The notes: a model not told the origin generated them from the letters alone. DNA of 64,000 nucleotides from Phymorhynchus buccinoides (GCA_017654935.2 CM065711.1:25888058-25952057); one strand, 5' to 3'. Numbered from the stretch's first letter, positions 21,480 through 34,560 are shown. Made by a program: numbers and translations.

Positions 21480-21607
21480 ATGTGTACGCTATATAAGTCT
21501 GAATCAAAGAATAAAGTGTGATCCAACGATCGCTGAAGGCTGTCCACCATCTCCAGGACTTTGTCCACTTGATAGACCAGGTCTTTGTACCAGGTAGTTC
21601 GCTTCTT

Positions 21608-21675
<68 letters not shown>

Positions 21676-21806
21676 TACGCTATATAAGTCTGAATCAAAG
21701 AATAAAGTGTGATCCAACGATCGCTGAAGGCTGTCCACCATCTCCAGGACTTTGTCCACTTGATACACCAGGTCTTTGTACCAGGTAGTTCGCTTCTTCC
21801 TCACCT

Positions 21807-21875
<69 letters not shown>

Positions 21876-22837
21876 AAGTGTACGCTATATAAGTCTGAAT
21901 CAAAGAATAAAGTGTGATCCAACGATCGCTGAAGGCTGTCCACCATCTCCAGGACTTTGTCCACTTGATACACCAGGTCTTTGTACCAGGTAGTTCGCTT
22001 CTTCCTCACCTAGAGAGAGAGAGAGAGAAGTGTACGAGAGAGAGAGAGAGAGAGTCTTTACCAGGTAGTTCGCTTCTTCCTCACCTAGAGAGAGAGAGAA
22101 AAAAAAATGTATGCTATAAGTCTTAAATCAAAGTAAAGTGGATCCAACGATCGCTGAAGGCTGTCCATCATCTCCAGGACTTTGTCCACTTGATACACCA
22201 GGTCCTTGTACCAGGTAGTTCGCTTCTTCCTCACTTCTTCCTCACTTTCATATGTTGTGGGGAACCAATAGTTTTATCTTCTAGAGAGATATAGACAGTC
22301 TGATCTACCACTTCCCTATGTCTAAAGAGTAAAAAGTAGATTTCTCCTTATGTTTATGTATGTTTTGTTTGTGTGTATGGCTGGAGAGATTTGTGAGTTT
22401 TTTTAACTCAAAATCGTTGCAATGCGAATGAGTTAAGCAAAGAATAAAGTGTAATCCAACGATCGCTGAAGGCTGTCCACCATCTCCAGGACTTTGTCCA
22501 CTTGATAGACCAGGTCTTTGTACCAGGTAGTTCGCTTCTTCCTCACCTAGAGAGAGAGAGAGTCTTAAGCAAAGAATAAAGTGTAAGACGATCGCTGAAG
22601 GCTGTCCACCATCTCCAGACTTTGTCCACTTGATAGACCAGGTCCTTGTACCAGGTAGTTTGCTTCTTCCTCGCCTAGAGAGAGAGAGAGAGAGAGAGAA
22701 GAAGTGAGAGCTAGAGAGAGTCTTAAGCAAAGAATAAAGTGTAATCCAACGATCGCTGAAGGCTGTCCACCATCTCCAGGACTTTGTCCACTTGATAGAC
22801 CAGGTCTTTGTACCAGGTAGTTCGCTTCTTCCTCACC

Positions 22838-22872
<35 letters not shown>

Positions 22873-23013
22873 AGAGAGAGAGAGAGAGAGAGAGAGTCTT
22901 AAGCAAAGAATAAAGTGTGATCCAGCGATCGCTGAAGGCTGTCCACCATCTCCAGGACTTTGTCCACTTGATAGACCAGGTCTTTGTACCAGGTAGTTCG
23001 CTTCTTCCTCACC

Positions 23014-23050
<37 letters not shown>

Positions 23051-23195
23051 AGAGAGAGAGAGAGAGAGAGAGAGAAGTCTTAAGCAAAGAATAAAGTGTA
23101 ATCCAACGATCGCTGAAGGCTGTCCACCATCTCCAGGACTTTGTCCACTTGATAGACCAGGTCCTTGTACCAGGTAGTTCGCTTCTTCCTCACCT

Positions 23196-23274
<79 letters not shown>

Positions 23275-23389
23275 TTAAGCAAAGAATAAAGTGTGATCCA
23301 ACGATCGCTGAAGGCTGTCCACCATCTCCAGGACTTTGTCCACTTGATAGACCAGGTCTTTGTACCAGGTAGTTCGCTTCTTCCTCACC

Positions 23390-23454
<65 letters not shown>

Positions 23455-23567
23455 TCTTAAGCAAAGAATAAAGTGTAATCGATCGCTGAAGGCTGTCCAT
23501 CATCTCCAGGACTTTGTCCACTTGATAGACCAGGTCTTTGTACCAGGTAGTTCGCTTCTTCCTCACC

Positions 23568-23615
<48 letters not shown>

Positions 23616-23730
23616 CTGTCAGTTTAGAGTCTTAAGCAAAGATAAAGTGTGATCCAGCGATCGCTGAAGGCTGTCCACCAAGGGAAGATAGACCAGGTCT
23701 TTGTACCAGGTAGTTCGCTTCTTCCTCACC

Positions 23731-23771
<41 letters not shown>

Positions 23772-24075
23772 GAGAGAGAGAGAGAGAGAGAGAGAGTCTT
23801 AAGGTAAACTTCTGATCCAGCGATCGCTGAAGGCTGTCCACCATCTCAGGACTTTGTCCACTTGATAGACCTCTTTGTACCAGGTAGTTCGCTTCTTCCT
23901 CACCTAGAGAAGAGAGAGAGAGAGAGAGACACAGAGAGAGAGAGAGAGAGAGAGAGAGTCTTAAGCAAAGAATAAAGTGTAATCCAACGATCGCTGAAGG
24001 CTGTCCACCATCTCCAGGACTTTGTCCACTTGACAGACCAGGTCTTTGTACCAGGTAGTTCGCTTCTTCCTCACC

Positions 24076-24147
<72 letters not shown>

Positions 24148-24262
24148 TTAAGCAAAGAATAAAGTGTGATCCAGCGATCGCTGAAGGCTGTCCACCATCT
24201 CCAGGACTTTGTCCACTTGACAGACCAGGTCTTTGTACCAGGTAGTTCGCTTCTTCCTCACC

Positions 24263-24301
<39 letters not shown>

Positions 24302-24445
24302 AGAGAAGAGAGAGAGAGAGAGAGAGAGTCTTAAGCAAAGAATAAAGTGTGATCCAGCGATCGCTGAAGGCTGTCCACCATCTCCAGGACTTTGTCCACT
24401 TGATAGACCAGGTCTTTGTACCAGGTAGTTCGCTTCTTCCTCACC

Positions 24446-24482
<37 letters not shown>

Positions 24483-24790
24483 AGAGAGAGAGAGAGAGAG
24501 AGAGAGAGTCTTAAGCAAAGAATAAAGTGTGATCCAGCGATCGCTGAAGGCTGTCCACCATCTCCAGGACTTTGTCCACTTGATAGACCAGGTCCTTGTA
24601 CCAGGTAGTTTGCTTCTTCCTCGCCTAGAGAGCGAGAGATAAAGAAAAAAAGAAATGTACGCTATACAAGTCTTAAGCAAAGAATAAAGTGTGATCCAAC
24701 AATCGCTGAAGGCTGTCCATCATCTCCAGGACTTTGTCCAATTGGTAGACCAGGTCTTTGTACCAGGTAGCTCGCTTCTTCCTGCCTAAA
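21084..24790 (-). repeat. Array of 20 exon-6 5' edges with 3' splice site and GA spacers
   Basis: GATCGCTGAAGGCTGTCC recurs at roughly 21128, 21316, 21535 and so on to 24700, about every 160-310 bp. Read on the minus strand, each copy has a (CT)n tract, AG|GTGAGGAAGAAGCG, about 93 nt of exon 6, then DHTLFFA and an in-frame TAA, and no donor. Copies differ by point changes and by GA tract length. The outermost copy (about 24700-24785) is the most diverged. Confidence 0.95.
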
Positions 24791-25440
24791 AAGAAAAGAA
24801 AGACAATTTGCATGGCATAAACTCAAATAAGTGAGGGGATATTTCCGATTATTTTCGGGACAGCCATTTCTGAGGCTAAAACTTGTCTGAATCCACATGT
24901 TTTTTCAATCCAAACCACGGTTTTCGAGTTACTTCTCTTCCAGCCTTCACTTCTCTTCTGTTTCATTTTGTGCTAACGCAAAAAATGTTTCAAAAGATTG
25001 GCTCTACGTGAGCCTCACAAAATTCTCCAATAAGTTTTCGTTAACATCGTTAGTAATAAGGAGACTAATGAATTTGATTTTAATGCAAGAAACCATGAGT
25101 CAGGCACGGTAATGGAGGAAAAGCAGTTTTCTCTGAAAATATTTTAGGGATTCGGGAGATGTCTCTGGTGTAATCGGGGGAGGGGGCAACTGCTCTTGAA
25201 GATGAATATCTTCGGTGAAATTAAAAAACCTTGTATCTCGATTTTTCGGGGGTTTGAGTTAGATACATAGTCAGCTCTCTAATTTTTCCCTCCACCTTCC
25301 ACCAAAAGCTCGTATCTCTAATGACTTTCTATCTGGGGTAAATGAGGTTGTGAAAATAGAAGAAAAACTCGTTAAGTCCCAAATTCAGATCTAGTTAAGG
25401 ACAAAAACCTCATATCTTCGTGGGGAGAACTATTTGTACG
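24791..25440. other. Intronic, nothing recognised
   Basis: Unique sequence; no supported coding frame or repeat. Confidence 0.5.
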
Positions 25441-25703
25441 GAAGCCCCCCCCCCCCCCCCCCCCCTCCCCCAACAAGAAAAGTGTCATAACTTTTCAGTA
25501 ACATTGTTTACACACACACACAACCACACGCTCCATTATCACTTCCGTGATGGGAACCTCCGATTGTAGGTTCAGCAGAACATCTCTATCTGCTGGGAAC
25601 CTCCGATCGTAGGTTCAGCAGAACATCTCTATCTGCCGGGAACCTCCAATCGTAGGTTCAGCAGAACATCTCTATCTGCCGGGAACCTCCAATCGTAGGT
25701 AGA
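25441..25703. repeat. C-run and 43-bp tandem repeat
   Basis: A C-run at 25445-25470 is followed by a repeat with GGGAACCTCC(G/A)AT at 25552, 25595, 25638 and 25681, exactly 43 bp apart. It includes GTAGGTTCAGCAGAACATCT. Confidence 0.95.
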
Positions 25704-25804
25704 ACGGTCTAAGGTATAAAACTCCCTACTATACCAGCAGACTTTTCTTGTTCGATTTTATAGTTACTTCCTCGGAATACTGAAACGTAAATAGAAATTC
25801 TCGT

Positions 25805-25975
25805 CCCTGTGCAGTCAAAATTTGAGGAGATTTTTGCACAAACATTGTCAAAATTTAGAGGTCTGAGTGGCGAGGAGATTGTTTGGTTGCTCGAACTTGA
25901 TGAAGATGAAAATAATGCTGGTAATCAGTCACGTTTTAAGGATGAAAGTAGTGAAAATAATGTAAGTACTGATTA
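25805..25975 (+). pseudogene. Possible N-terminal remnant of a transposase
   Basis: An open plus-strand stretch reads KFEEIFAQTLSKFRGLSGEE, then IVWLLELDEDENNAGNQ and a polar tail before a stop at about 25974. An acidic leader of the form EEI..LLE.DE(D/E) resembles piggyBac-type N-termini, but it is short and no transposase core follows. It could equally be chance. Confidence 0.2.
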
Positions 25976-26294
25976 AATTGAACAGTGAGTGGCCAGTACG
26001 AGTGCGAATGTGACAACAAAAAGTGTTGTTATCGGCAGAATCGTTCAAACTCGTCGCGGAGGTCAATCTCAAAGTCAAGCAGCATGTCGGCTGTAAATCG
26101 TTCATGCAATATTTTCACAAAGCATACAATTGAATTAAGCATCAATTTTTCATAAAGTACAGAACGTTTGGTGCATATCAGACTTCATTTAGGCTCTTGA
26201 TCACAAGCAGTCATTCAACATTAATTTTTCCAGTGCAGCCTCAGGCCAGCAGAGTGCTTTCACTGATGCGGTGCCAGTCACAATAGTGTCATAC
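25976..26294. other. Intronic, nothing recognised
   Basis: Unique sequence up to the exon 5 donor; no supported feature. Confidence 0.4.
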
Positions 26295-26717
26295 CTGCTT
26301 TTTGGTGAGGAACGCCCCAATCTCCATCAGCGGCATGAGAATCGATTTGCAGCACATCTCGTGGAAACCCTGGAAACACCTGTTGGCCTCGCCGTGCCCT
26401 GGCGATCGCACGTGCTTCTCTCTCGCCCGCTCCATGCTCAACACCGCCCCCTCCTGGGAAGGGTTCTCTGAGGGTTTCTCGAAGCTGACCCCGCACACCC
26501 CGCACATCTTTTCCGTCAGCGTGAAAGGCGAGAACATCTCTCGCTCGCTCTGGCGCAGGAAGTTGAGCTTCAAATTCCCCAGGCGCTTGTGGAAGACGAC
26601 GGAGTGGAAGAACTTCAGGATGACCCGCCCGGCTTTGTCTCTCCGTTCCTCCTCCCTGGCTTGGTCCATCTGCTGCTGGTAGAGAGCTTTTTCCTCTTCG
26701 TCTATCTCCTCCTCTGC
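26295..26717 (-). CDS. Exon 5: charged helix plus Cys/His cluster, 141 codons
   Basis: The minus-strand exon lies between TTATCGCAG and AAGCAG|GTATGA, phase 0 on both sides. It starts AEEEIDEEEKALYQQQMDQA, an acidic then basic helix, followed by RVILKFFHSVVFHKRL. A probable zinc site has CGVCGVSF and later HVRSPGH, followed by FHEMCCKSILMPLMEIGAFL. The C-x2-C...H-x5-H spacing is C2H2-like with an unusually long spacer. The exon is GC-rich and clean compared with the intron. The family is uncertain. The C-terminal parts of large TRANK1-like proteins came to mind, but I could not support that from memory. It is in phase with exon 4 of the TRIM gene upstream. Confidence 0.65.
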
Positions 26718-26865
26718 CTGCGATAACAACAACGAGGCACAGCTATAAAAAAACCACCACAAAACCACAGACAAAAAACACAACGCAATTATGAGCTGCT
26801 TTTTTGGTTAGTGCTCTCCACTGCTTCAATATCATATCAGCATTATCAAAGATATTAAAGAATGG

Positions 26866-27235
26866 TAGATGTTAATTAATCTTACTATCTATTTTAACTA
26901 AATACTGACCAACACTCAAAACAAATGCATAAGCCCTAATCAACCTGGAGCCATACCATAGTATATAGTAAAACGAAAGTGGCCAAGGGCCATCTCCCAT
27001 ACACCGGATATGGGCGATAGCGCCCCCTACATCCAGGGGGGGGGGGGGGGAGGGGGGTCCCTTGGCCTAGCATACACTTCATTCTAAAAAAATTCCACCC
27101 CGCATCAAGAGGGAGGATGGGAGGGAACCTTTTTTGTTTTGAGTGTTGGTAAGTATTTAGTTAAAATAGATAGTAAGATTAATTAAAATCTACCAATCTA
27201 TTCTAACCATACTGACCAACACTCAAAACAATAGC
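26866..27235. mobile_element. Inverted-repeat element with TTGTTTTGAGTGTTGGT ends
   Basis: The arms at 26866-26925 and 27131-27190 are complements and share TTAATCTTACTATCTATTTT and the TTGTTTTGAGTGTTGGT module. A third, inverted module sits at about 27209-27234. The 205-bp loop contains a G-run. The same module followed by CAGTATGGTTA recurs at 36912. This is a MITE family of unknown class, probably a nested or rearranged copy here. Confidence 0.7.
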
Positions 27236-28369
27236 AGATTACCATCGTGGAGGAGGGTGATGCTTCTCAAAAAAGATGAACATCAACCTTTAAATAAGGA
27301 TGTAATACACCAGGAATACGATCTAACACATCAATTGACTAGCACGGTCAGAGAAAGATAGTATTGATGACATAATACCAAAACATATTTTCTCCAAAAA
27401 AATCATGCCTATGATATACCAAAGTATACAAACAAAACATTGAAAACTTACAACAGAGAGAAACCACGAACTTCTTGATAGAGAAGGAGCCGTCTTCTCC
27501 CTTGGACGAAATGTCCCTCAAATAGTCTTATATTTGAAACTGATCATCAATTTATTGTTCATTCAAAAAGGTTTCTGTCATAAGCATTTGGTGACACATT
27601 TACTATTTGATGTTCATTAATCGTCATAATTATTTACCATGTCAATATTCATAGCCATTTTTGTTTATCATCTTTTCCATTCATAGTTTGTATATTTAAT
27701 GTGTTGCACCAGTGTATGGCCGACCTTCCCTGTACATATTGTTTTTGTTTTTTGGGTTTTTTGGGGGGGGTTTCCTGCTCCAGTATAGTTTATTTCTTTG
27801 CCATATTATGGAATCATTAGTTCCAAAGTAGACGACATAAGCGCCACGACCTTTTGATGCCAAAACGATACCACAATCTATTCCTTGATATTTCCTAGCC
27901 TAAAACACAGACCTTCTACAAAGACAGTAATTCTAAACTATCAGTCACCTGTTGCTTCTTAATCTACCACACACACACACACACCTCCCCTTCCCCATTG
28001 TTTCTTCCTTCCTTCTCATCCCCTCGAGCTCTTGAACGGTTCCAGTGAAGCGTAGACTGGCACGCTTAACAATAGACGTGTCATTCCTGAGTGATCAGGT
28101 AGTCTAACCTTGAGTGCGTATTAAATAGTTAATACGGGTAGTAGTATGTACATTGGACTAAACTCCCCAAACGATTGGCATGTACATATTGTTGATAATA
28201 ATCATAATAATAATACTACTACTAATAATAATAATAATAAAATAATAATAATAACATGTACAGGGATCCTTGTTTAGCAAGTAAGATGCCTTGTAACCAC
28301 TGCAATTAGTGATTGATTCACGTCGTAATTATCTTTTGTATCCCCCATCATCCTCATGTCTCTTTCTAG
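27236..28369. other. Intronic with TAA microsatellite
   Basis: No gene is supported. An (ATA)n/(TAA)n tract occupies about 28195-28253, and CA repeats lie at 27969-27985. Confidence 0.5.
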
Positions 28370-28850
28370 TGCTAGTGCGCTTTGTCTCTCGGAAGAAGCG
28401 CTTGGACGTGATGAAGAAGAAGAAGGTGCTGAAAGACAAGGCTAGCTATAAGAAGATTGTCATCAATGATGATCTAACGCCGCTGCGCGCCAAGCTGTTG
28501 GGGGTGGTGAAGAAGGTGGAAGGTGTGGACCGGGCCTGGACAGTGGAGGGCAGGATTTACTGCAGCAGAAAGCGTCAACCCGGGACCTCCCAGGACAGGG
28601 CTCCTCCGGTGGTGATTGAGAACCCCGATGATTTATTCAAGTTGGGGGAGGATGAAATTGACTTTGAACTGCTGGGGATCTCTCACCTGTCTTTCTCCGC
28701 ATAGAACAGCCCAGTGGGTAGTTTTGTGTGAAAAGGGCTGATTCTCGTGTTACATCTCCTTTGTCTTTCATAGATAATGACGCTAAATGTGAGTAACAAC
28801 GCTAACACGAACAGTGCAGATACAGGTGTGACAATGTATCACGTGCGACC
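28370..28850 (+). pseudogene. LINE ORF1 C-terminal fragment and start of ORF2 region
   Basis: The frame to the TAG at 28702-28704 has VLVRFVSRKKRLDVMKKKKV, INDDLTPLRAKLLG, DRAWTVEGRIYCS and PDDLFKLG...LLGISHLSFSA. It is collinear with the ORF1 at 39235-39607 (FVSRRKRQELM, NDDLTPLRSRLLG, KAWTIDRIIHCS). Downstream, ATAATGACGCTAAATGTGAG resembles the Asn/Asp-rich start of ORF2 seen again at 33430, suggesting one copy split by later insertions. ORF1 proteins of this type bind RNA in the retrotransposition particle. Confidence 0.8.
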
Positions 28851-30649
28851 CCACTTTCTTTATCTACACCGCCCCCCCCCCCCCTCTCTCCCCCCCCCCC
28901 CCCCCCCCTTTCTTTATTTGGGCCGCCACATTACAATTCAACATCAAACCCATCGCCGATTAAGGCACTTATCTCTTTGAAGCCCGTTTTACCTTCCCTG
29001 TCAGCTTGTGACATCCACATTGGCGGTCTCCCTTTGTTCCCCGTATCTCCTTTCCCGATCACGAGAAGGAGGAATGTGACCCGTGCCAGTGATGTAACCG
29101 GCTCGTGATTGTTCTGTACTAGTATGCATAATATTATAGCGTCATCTTGTGACTCGTTGACTGCTATAAACCAATCACAGGCTCTCGGGTGTTTGAAATT
29201 GGAGGGGAAAATTTGAGTAGTGAGGAAAGTTAGCCTACACATACTCTCTCACAATACCTCCAAAACCTGGCGAAGCAACATTGCAGACTCAACCTCTCTC
29301 CCAGCCAGTCATAATAGCCCAACTAGTGAGTATTATTGATGGCTGGTGATTGAGATTTGTTTTCGGTTAAATCCTATTTTTGATCTAGATCCTATGTTCA
29401 ATGATGAATAAGGAGTAGATGTGTCAGTGAAAAGAATTGGTAAACATGCTGTTCTAATTATGTGCACTGATTATTTGTGTGTATGTTTTTGACTTTCACT
29501 CTTTTGGTACCAGAACCGGATTTTATGCCTACTAACCCTTTTGTATATTTTTAGTAGGAAGCCTGTGGGTTGCAATCTTGCACTTTATGATAACATTCCT
29601 TTCCAGGTGTTGGATGGAGAGTGATGTTGGCTTGATCATAGACTTTGATCTAGCCGGGTACTGAATAATATCAGTTGATTCCTGTACACCTTTTATGTTT
29701 TACTGATCTCAGTTTGTTAACTGAAATTCAGTTTATTTATTAACTAGTGCTATTGTACAAGGGCAGCCTTCTAGCCAGTTGGGATCCACTAATTCCCTGC
29801 CGACTGAAGCCCCTTGTCTCTAAGCCATAGAGATCTACATCCACCTTCTCCTGTGATTATCAGCAGGGCATCGTGGTCAGGAAGATCATCCCTGACTCAC
29901 AAGCACCAAGACGGGAACGCCGCAAAGACGCCCCCGCACCCAGAATCCGCGAGGAGACCACGCCTGAACCGTGCCATCCCGCGACGCCATAACCGGAACG
30001 ACTGGGAGCTACTCTCACCTGACGAGCAAGCCCAGCCAACCCAGCACTCGCCGATCCCTACGGAGGAACTTCAGCACAGCCATGAGCTAAGTCACTACGA
30101 CAGTGCCAAAGAACACTAACTGGAAACCAGGACACTTAGTGACCCTTCCTGCTTGGGGCTAACCTTCTAGAAAGACAAAAGTCTTGTAAATCCTTTCGGA
30201 TTTCATTGTTTTTCATTCATATTTTTTGTTTTGGCGCCATTGAGCTGCTTTATTATTATTGTTGCATAATCTTATGCAGATTTTGTGAGTAAATAAAATA
30301 CAAATGTCAAATAATTCTGAACCCTTTGGTCAGACTGATGAGAGTGGGAGTCTTGTAATTTCATGTAAAACCCTACTTCTCTCTGTCTGCCATTTAGAGC
30401 AAAGCAACCACTTGTATTTCTTACAATCATACGAGCCAGAACCCGGGCACAAATATAAATTTATTAGATGAAAAGGGGCCGGGAAAGTTGCTCATCTCCC
30501 ATACCCTAGAGAAGTGGGCTAAAGGCAAATCTTCTGTTTGAAAATTTAACATACTAAAAGTCTTCCCTAGAGACTTAGCGTGTTAACCCATTACCTCGTC
30601 ACATTGACGAGCTAAATAAAAGGATACATGGTCAGTAATACGAGATCTC
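28851..30649. other. Non-coding; C-runs; nothing firm
   Basis: C-runs lie at 28870-28910. The 101-residue plus frame at 29814-30119 is rich in Pro, Arg and His and has no recognisable domain, so I do not call it. AATAAA at about 30292 could be a polyadenylation signal of an unidentified element. Confidence 0.4.
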
Positions 30650-32800
30650 ATTAAGCACAGTATGGACACTCACATACCAAAAACTCCAATCACACCAAAT
30701 AAAACCAAGCCATCATGGATAAACAAAAACGTTTTAAAAAATGTTAAAAAGAAAAAGAAAGAGTACTCAAAATTCTTACAAACAAAAGAAGGACAAGAAT
30801 ATGTCAAAGCCAAACAAAAGAAAAAGAAAAAAAGGGCAACATACAGAAAATGCAGAAAGATAACAAGTGTAATCAATCTATTAAAAAAAGCGCGTAAAGT
30901 ATATGAAAACAACATTGCTAGTCATTGTAAATCAAATCCTAAGTTATTTTGGAGATATGTCCATGAAAGGTGTAAGAGTAACTTGGGTGTCAGTGCTTTA
31001 AAAAAGGAGAACGGAGAGTTTGCTGTAACAGATGATGACAAAGCTGAAGTCCTTAATAACTTTTTTGCTAGTGTTTTTACTAAGGAGGATATATCAAATG
31101 TACCAATCTTAGTGGAATATGAAAATTCAAATGGTGCATTTCTGACGTAAGAGTGACTCCCTTAGCGGTTGAGAATAAATTAAAGAATCTAGATGCCAGT
31201 AAGGCACAAAGTCCAGATGGAATACCACCCAGGGTTTTAAAGGAATTGTCAAAATAATTATCTGTTCCTTTCACTATACTATTTAATAAATCCTTAGACA
31301 GGGTTTGTACCTTTAGAATGGAAAAAGGCAGATGTCATAGCTATTTTTAAGAATGGTTCCAGATTTGATCCCGGTAACTACAGGCCTGTTAGTTTATTAT
31401 CTGTTGTGTATAAAGTCTTTGAGTCTGTTGTGAGGGATGTAATTGTTAACCATATGAATAGTAATAACTTATACGTATCTTGCCAGCATGGATTCAGACA
31501 GAAAAGGTCATGTATGACACAGCTCATGGAAGTTATGGCAGAAGTAACTGACATATTGGATGAGGGCGAACCTATTGACATAATATATTTGGATTTCAAG
31601 AAGGCCTTTGATAGTGTGCCTCATGAAAGACTCTTAACGAAATTGAAATCATATGGCATAGTTGGGAACATCTATAACTGGATTAAAGCTTTTTTGACTA
31701 ATAGAACACAGAGAGTCAGAGTTGGTGATGAATATTCATCAGAGGCTGAGGTTCTCAGTGGGATCCCACAGGGAACCGGAAGCATCCTAGGACCTACCTT
31801 ATTTATTATTTTCATTAATGATTTACCTGAAGCAATTGAATCACCTTGTAAAAGTTTCGCTGATGATACAAAAGTTTTTAACAAGTCTTGCAACAGTAGT
31901 TCATTACAGAAGGACCTAAATAAACTGCTAGGTGGAACCTTTATTTTAATACAGACAAGTGTAAAGTTATGCATATTGGTAAATCTAACCCTAACGTTGA
32001 ATATGTTATGACAAAGGACAACAAGATATGCTTATTAAAAACATGTGATCATGAAAAAGATCTTGGGGTAACATTTGACAAAGATATGTCTTTTAATACA
32101 CATATTCAGAATTGTATTGGTAAAGCCTGTCAAATGATTGGTTTGATTAGGAGGACATTTTTAAACACTGACCGTGACATTTTCATTAAGTTATATAAAT
32201 CATTGGTAAGACCTCAACTAGAATATGGTAACATCATATGGTCTCCTATGTTCAAGTACCAATCTAAAGCTATTGAAAAAGTTCAGCGCAGAGCCACTAG
32301 ACTTGTGAAAGAGTGCAAAGATATGAGTTATGAAGAAAGACTGGTGTACCTAAATTTGCATTCACTGAAAGGCAGGAGAACTAGAGGAGATCTGATTGAA
32401 GCGTATAAGATATTTAATGGTCATGTCAATCTATCATGGGATACATTTTTTAGCGCACCACAATACAATTTGACTAGAAACCCTAATGGCAAGGTCTTTA
32501 TTAAATGTTTCTAACACTAATATCAGAAAAATTGCTTCAGCAATAGAGTTGCTAACATATGGAATGATTTACCTAATGAACTAAAATGTGCACCCATTAC
32601 TAACTTATTCAAAAATTGTCTCGACAGATCTCCAAATTATTTAATCCTATTTAGATGCTTTGACGAGTAATCGTAGGAAAATTTTGGCCGCAAAACCTTG
32701 ACCAGTATTGATATAACACTGATTATAAAGATGGGACTATCTAAAAAGCTTAACAGTTTGTGTTGTCCCTATCTACTACTACTACTACTACTACTACACG
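30650..32800 (+). pseudogene. LINE ORF2 reverse transcriptase, 5'-truncated and broken
   Basis: Successive plus-strand frames give the EN-RT linker (PSWINKNVLKNVKKKKKEYS), then LFWRYVHERCKSN, NYRPVSLLSVVYKVFESVV, HGFRQKRSC, IDIIYLDFKKAFDSVPHERL, GIPQG...LGP with a two-codon insertion, and FADDTKVF. The C-terminal region has SLVRPQLEYGNIIWSP, RATRLVKECKDM and YLNLHSLKGRR. It ends with a (CTA)n tail at 32770-32797. There are several stops and frameshifts, the first at 31148. The endonuclease is missing. The layout fits the CR1/Jockey group. It lies inside intron 4 of the minus-strand gene. Confidence 0.85.
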
Positions 32801-33429
32801 TAAATGCGAAGTCAACTTCCAAGTTGAAACTAGGTGATCGGTCACACTCCATAAGTTGGAACTCAGTGAATTGTCTCACTTTACAAAATAAGTTGAAAAG
32901 CAGCTCCTTTCCGTTATCAAACTGGTAAATCGGCGTTAGTGTGTGCACTGAAACACTTGCTGAATGCAAACAACTCACAAAATCCGATAACTGAAAGCAG
33001 CTGGCGCATTAGTGTTTGCCGTGATTTCGTATCTATGGTGTGCGCTGCGCCATTTTGTCAGCCGAGTTGTATACGCGGTAAAAGTTTGGTGTGTGCAAAC
33101 TGTGACTGAAAATGAACTGCCAGAGCGTTACTTTGTCATGTTTTGTGTTGTGGTGTTGTGCAGAATCCAGTATTTAGTAAGTCGTTATGGCGAAGATTAG
33201 GTCTGTACTGTTATGTGTAGTTTGTGTGTGAGTGCAACACAGGCCCTCGAAGTTGCAGTGGCTTTCGATAACGAGTTCGTCTGCTCGTCTTCTCGGGTTC
33301 GTTTTTCCTTTTCAGTCTCTTGCGGCTTAGACACTGAATGCGGCTTTATCGTTGTTTTTCCCAGAATTTTAATAAAATTCAGGGGGTGAGGTTTAGACAC
33401 GCTTTGTAGTCCGGAAAATACTGTAATAA
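32801..33429. other. Non-coding
   Basis: No gene is supported. The sequence leads into the next LINE fragment. Confidence 0.4.
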
Positions 33430-34560
33430 TGATGCCACTGTGACTGATAATAATGACAATGGGGTTGATGATGAAGATAATGTGGATAGTAATGATGCCA
33501 CTGTAGATGATAAAGATAGCAATGGCGTCGATAACGAGAATAATGATGATAATGTTGGCTTCGTAGACGATAATGACGCCAAAGTGGGGAATAATGTTAG
33601 CATCTTGGACGATAATGATGGTACAGGTTGTGAAAATGTTAGCATTGTGGATGATAATGATGGCCATATAAATATTAAGATGACTGAACAGGAGAAGAAA
33701 GGAGTAAGAATAATATGGCTGTCTTGGTTAGCTGTGTCCCTATTGCCGAGGCACCCGTTAATAAGGTTGACACACCTAAAGGCAATGTTTCTAATCAGGA
33801 GAATGTAATGGATTTGTCAACATCAGACAGTGCAGTGCAAAGTAATGAAATTGTTTCGCTCAAAATGCCCTATGCAATTCTGTGAATGTAAATGATTATG
33901 ATGAAATTTCCTATGATGCTAAGAATAATTTCATAGAGGCGGGCCAACATGATGATAAAAATAAGTCTGTAATACAAGACGCTGTGATTTTGTCACCAGA
34001 ATGTAATTTGGAAAAAGTGGCTTTGCCTACTCAAGTCCTTGAGGACTCAGCCAGTTTATTTCCCCTTTGTACGCATCCTCACAGTAGCAAATCATCATGC
34101 TGTACAGACTGTGCTGCATCGATGAACAATAGCGCTCATTCTCTTTTAATGAGGAACCTAAAAGGCAGTGTTAATAGCAGGCATTCCTCAACAAAAACTA
34201 GGCATGCGCAGTCATTTGTTCAAGCAAATGGAAATGAGAGCTGTAGTAGTGTTGGTGGTTTACAGGTTGGAGAGAATAATAATTAAAATCCCGATTGTCG
34301 TATTTTTATAGCTTCTTATGATATAGTCGTCATTACGGAAAGTAAATTAGATAACTTTGACACTGTGACTATTCCAGGTTTTACAAGTTTCTATAAAATA
34401 GGTCTCACTTTAAAAGCAGGTCTGGGGGCATTCTTGTACTCATTAAGCAATATTTGACGAAGCACATACAAGTGTTTGAATCAAAAGGAAAGGAACGTTA
34501 TGTGGATTCTTCTCTTCTCAGATACTATAACTTTGTTGAAAACGAAGTACACACAAGTTT
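33430..34560 (+). pseudogene. LINE ORF2 N-terminal repeat region and truncated endonuclease
   Basis: It begins with an Asp/Asn/Val-rich repetitive stretch (NDNGVDDEDNVDSNDATVDD and similar), then a Ser/Cys/His-rich linker (33882-34286). It continues with the first endonuclease motifs: VVITESKLDNFDTVTIPGF and, after a frameshift, a segment like SGG.LVLIKQYLTKHIQVFE. These align with SETKMSDLDTVEINGF and SGGVGILVRESVTKHIKIIE of the large LINE at 45240-45390. Similarity ends near 34560 and the rest of ORF2 is missing. It may be the continuation of the ORF1 fragment at 28370-28850. Confidence 0.75.

Noticed and set aside
29814..30119. 101-residue Pro/Arg/His protein
   Set aside because: No domain, no splice context and biased composition; not distinguishable from chance.
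33440..33808. Independent Asp-rich gene
   Set aside because: Its position and following motifs match the ORF2 leader of the LINE family, with a broken endonuclease downstream.
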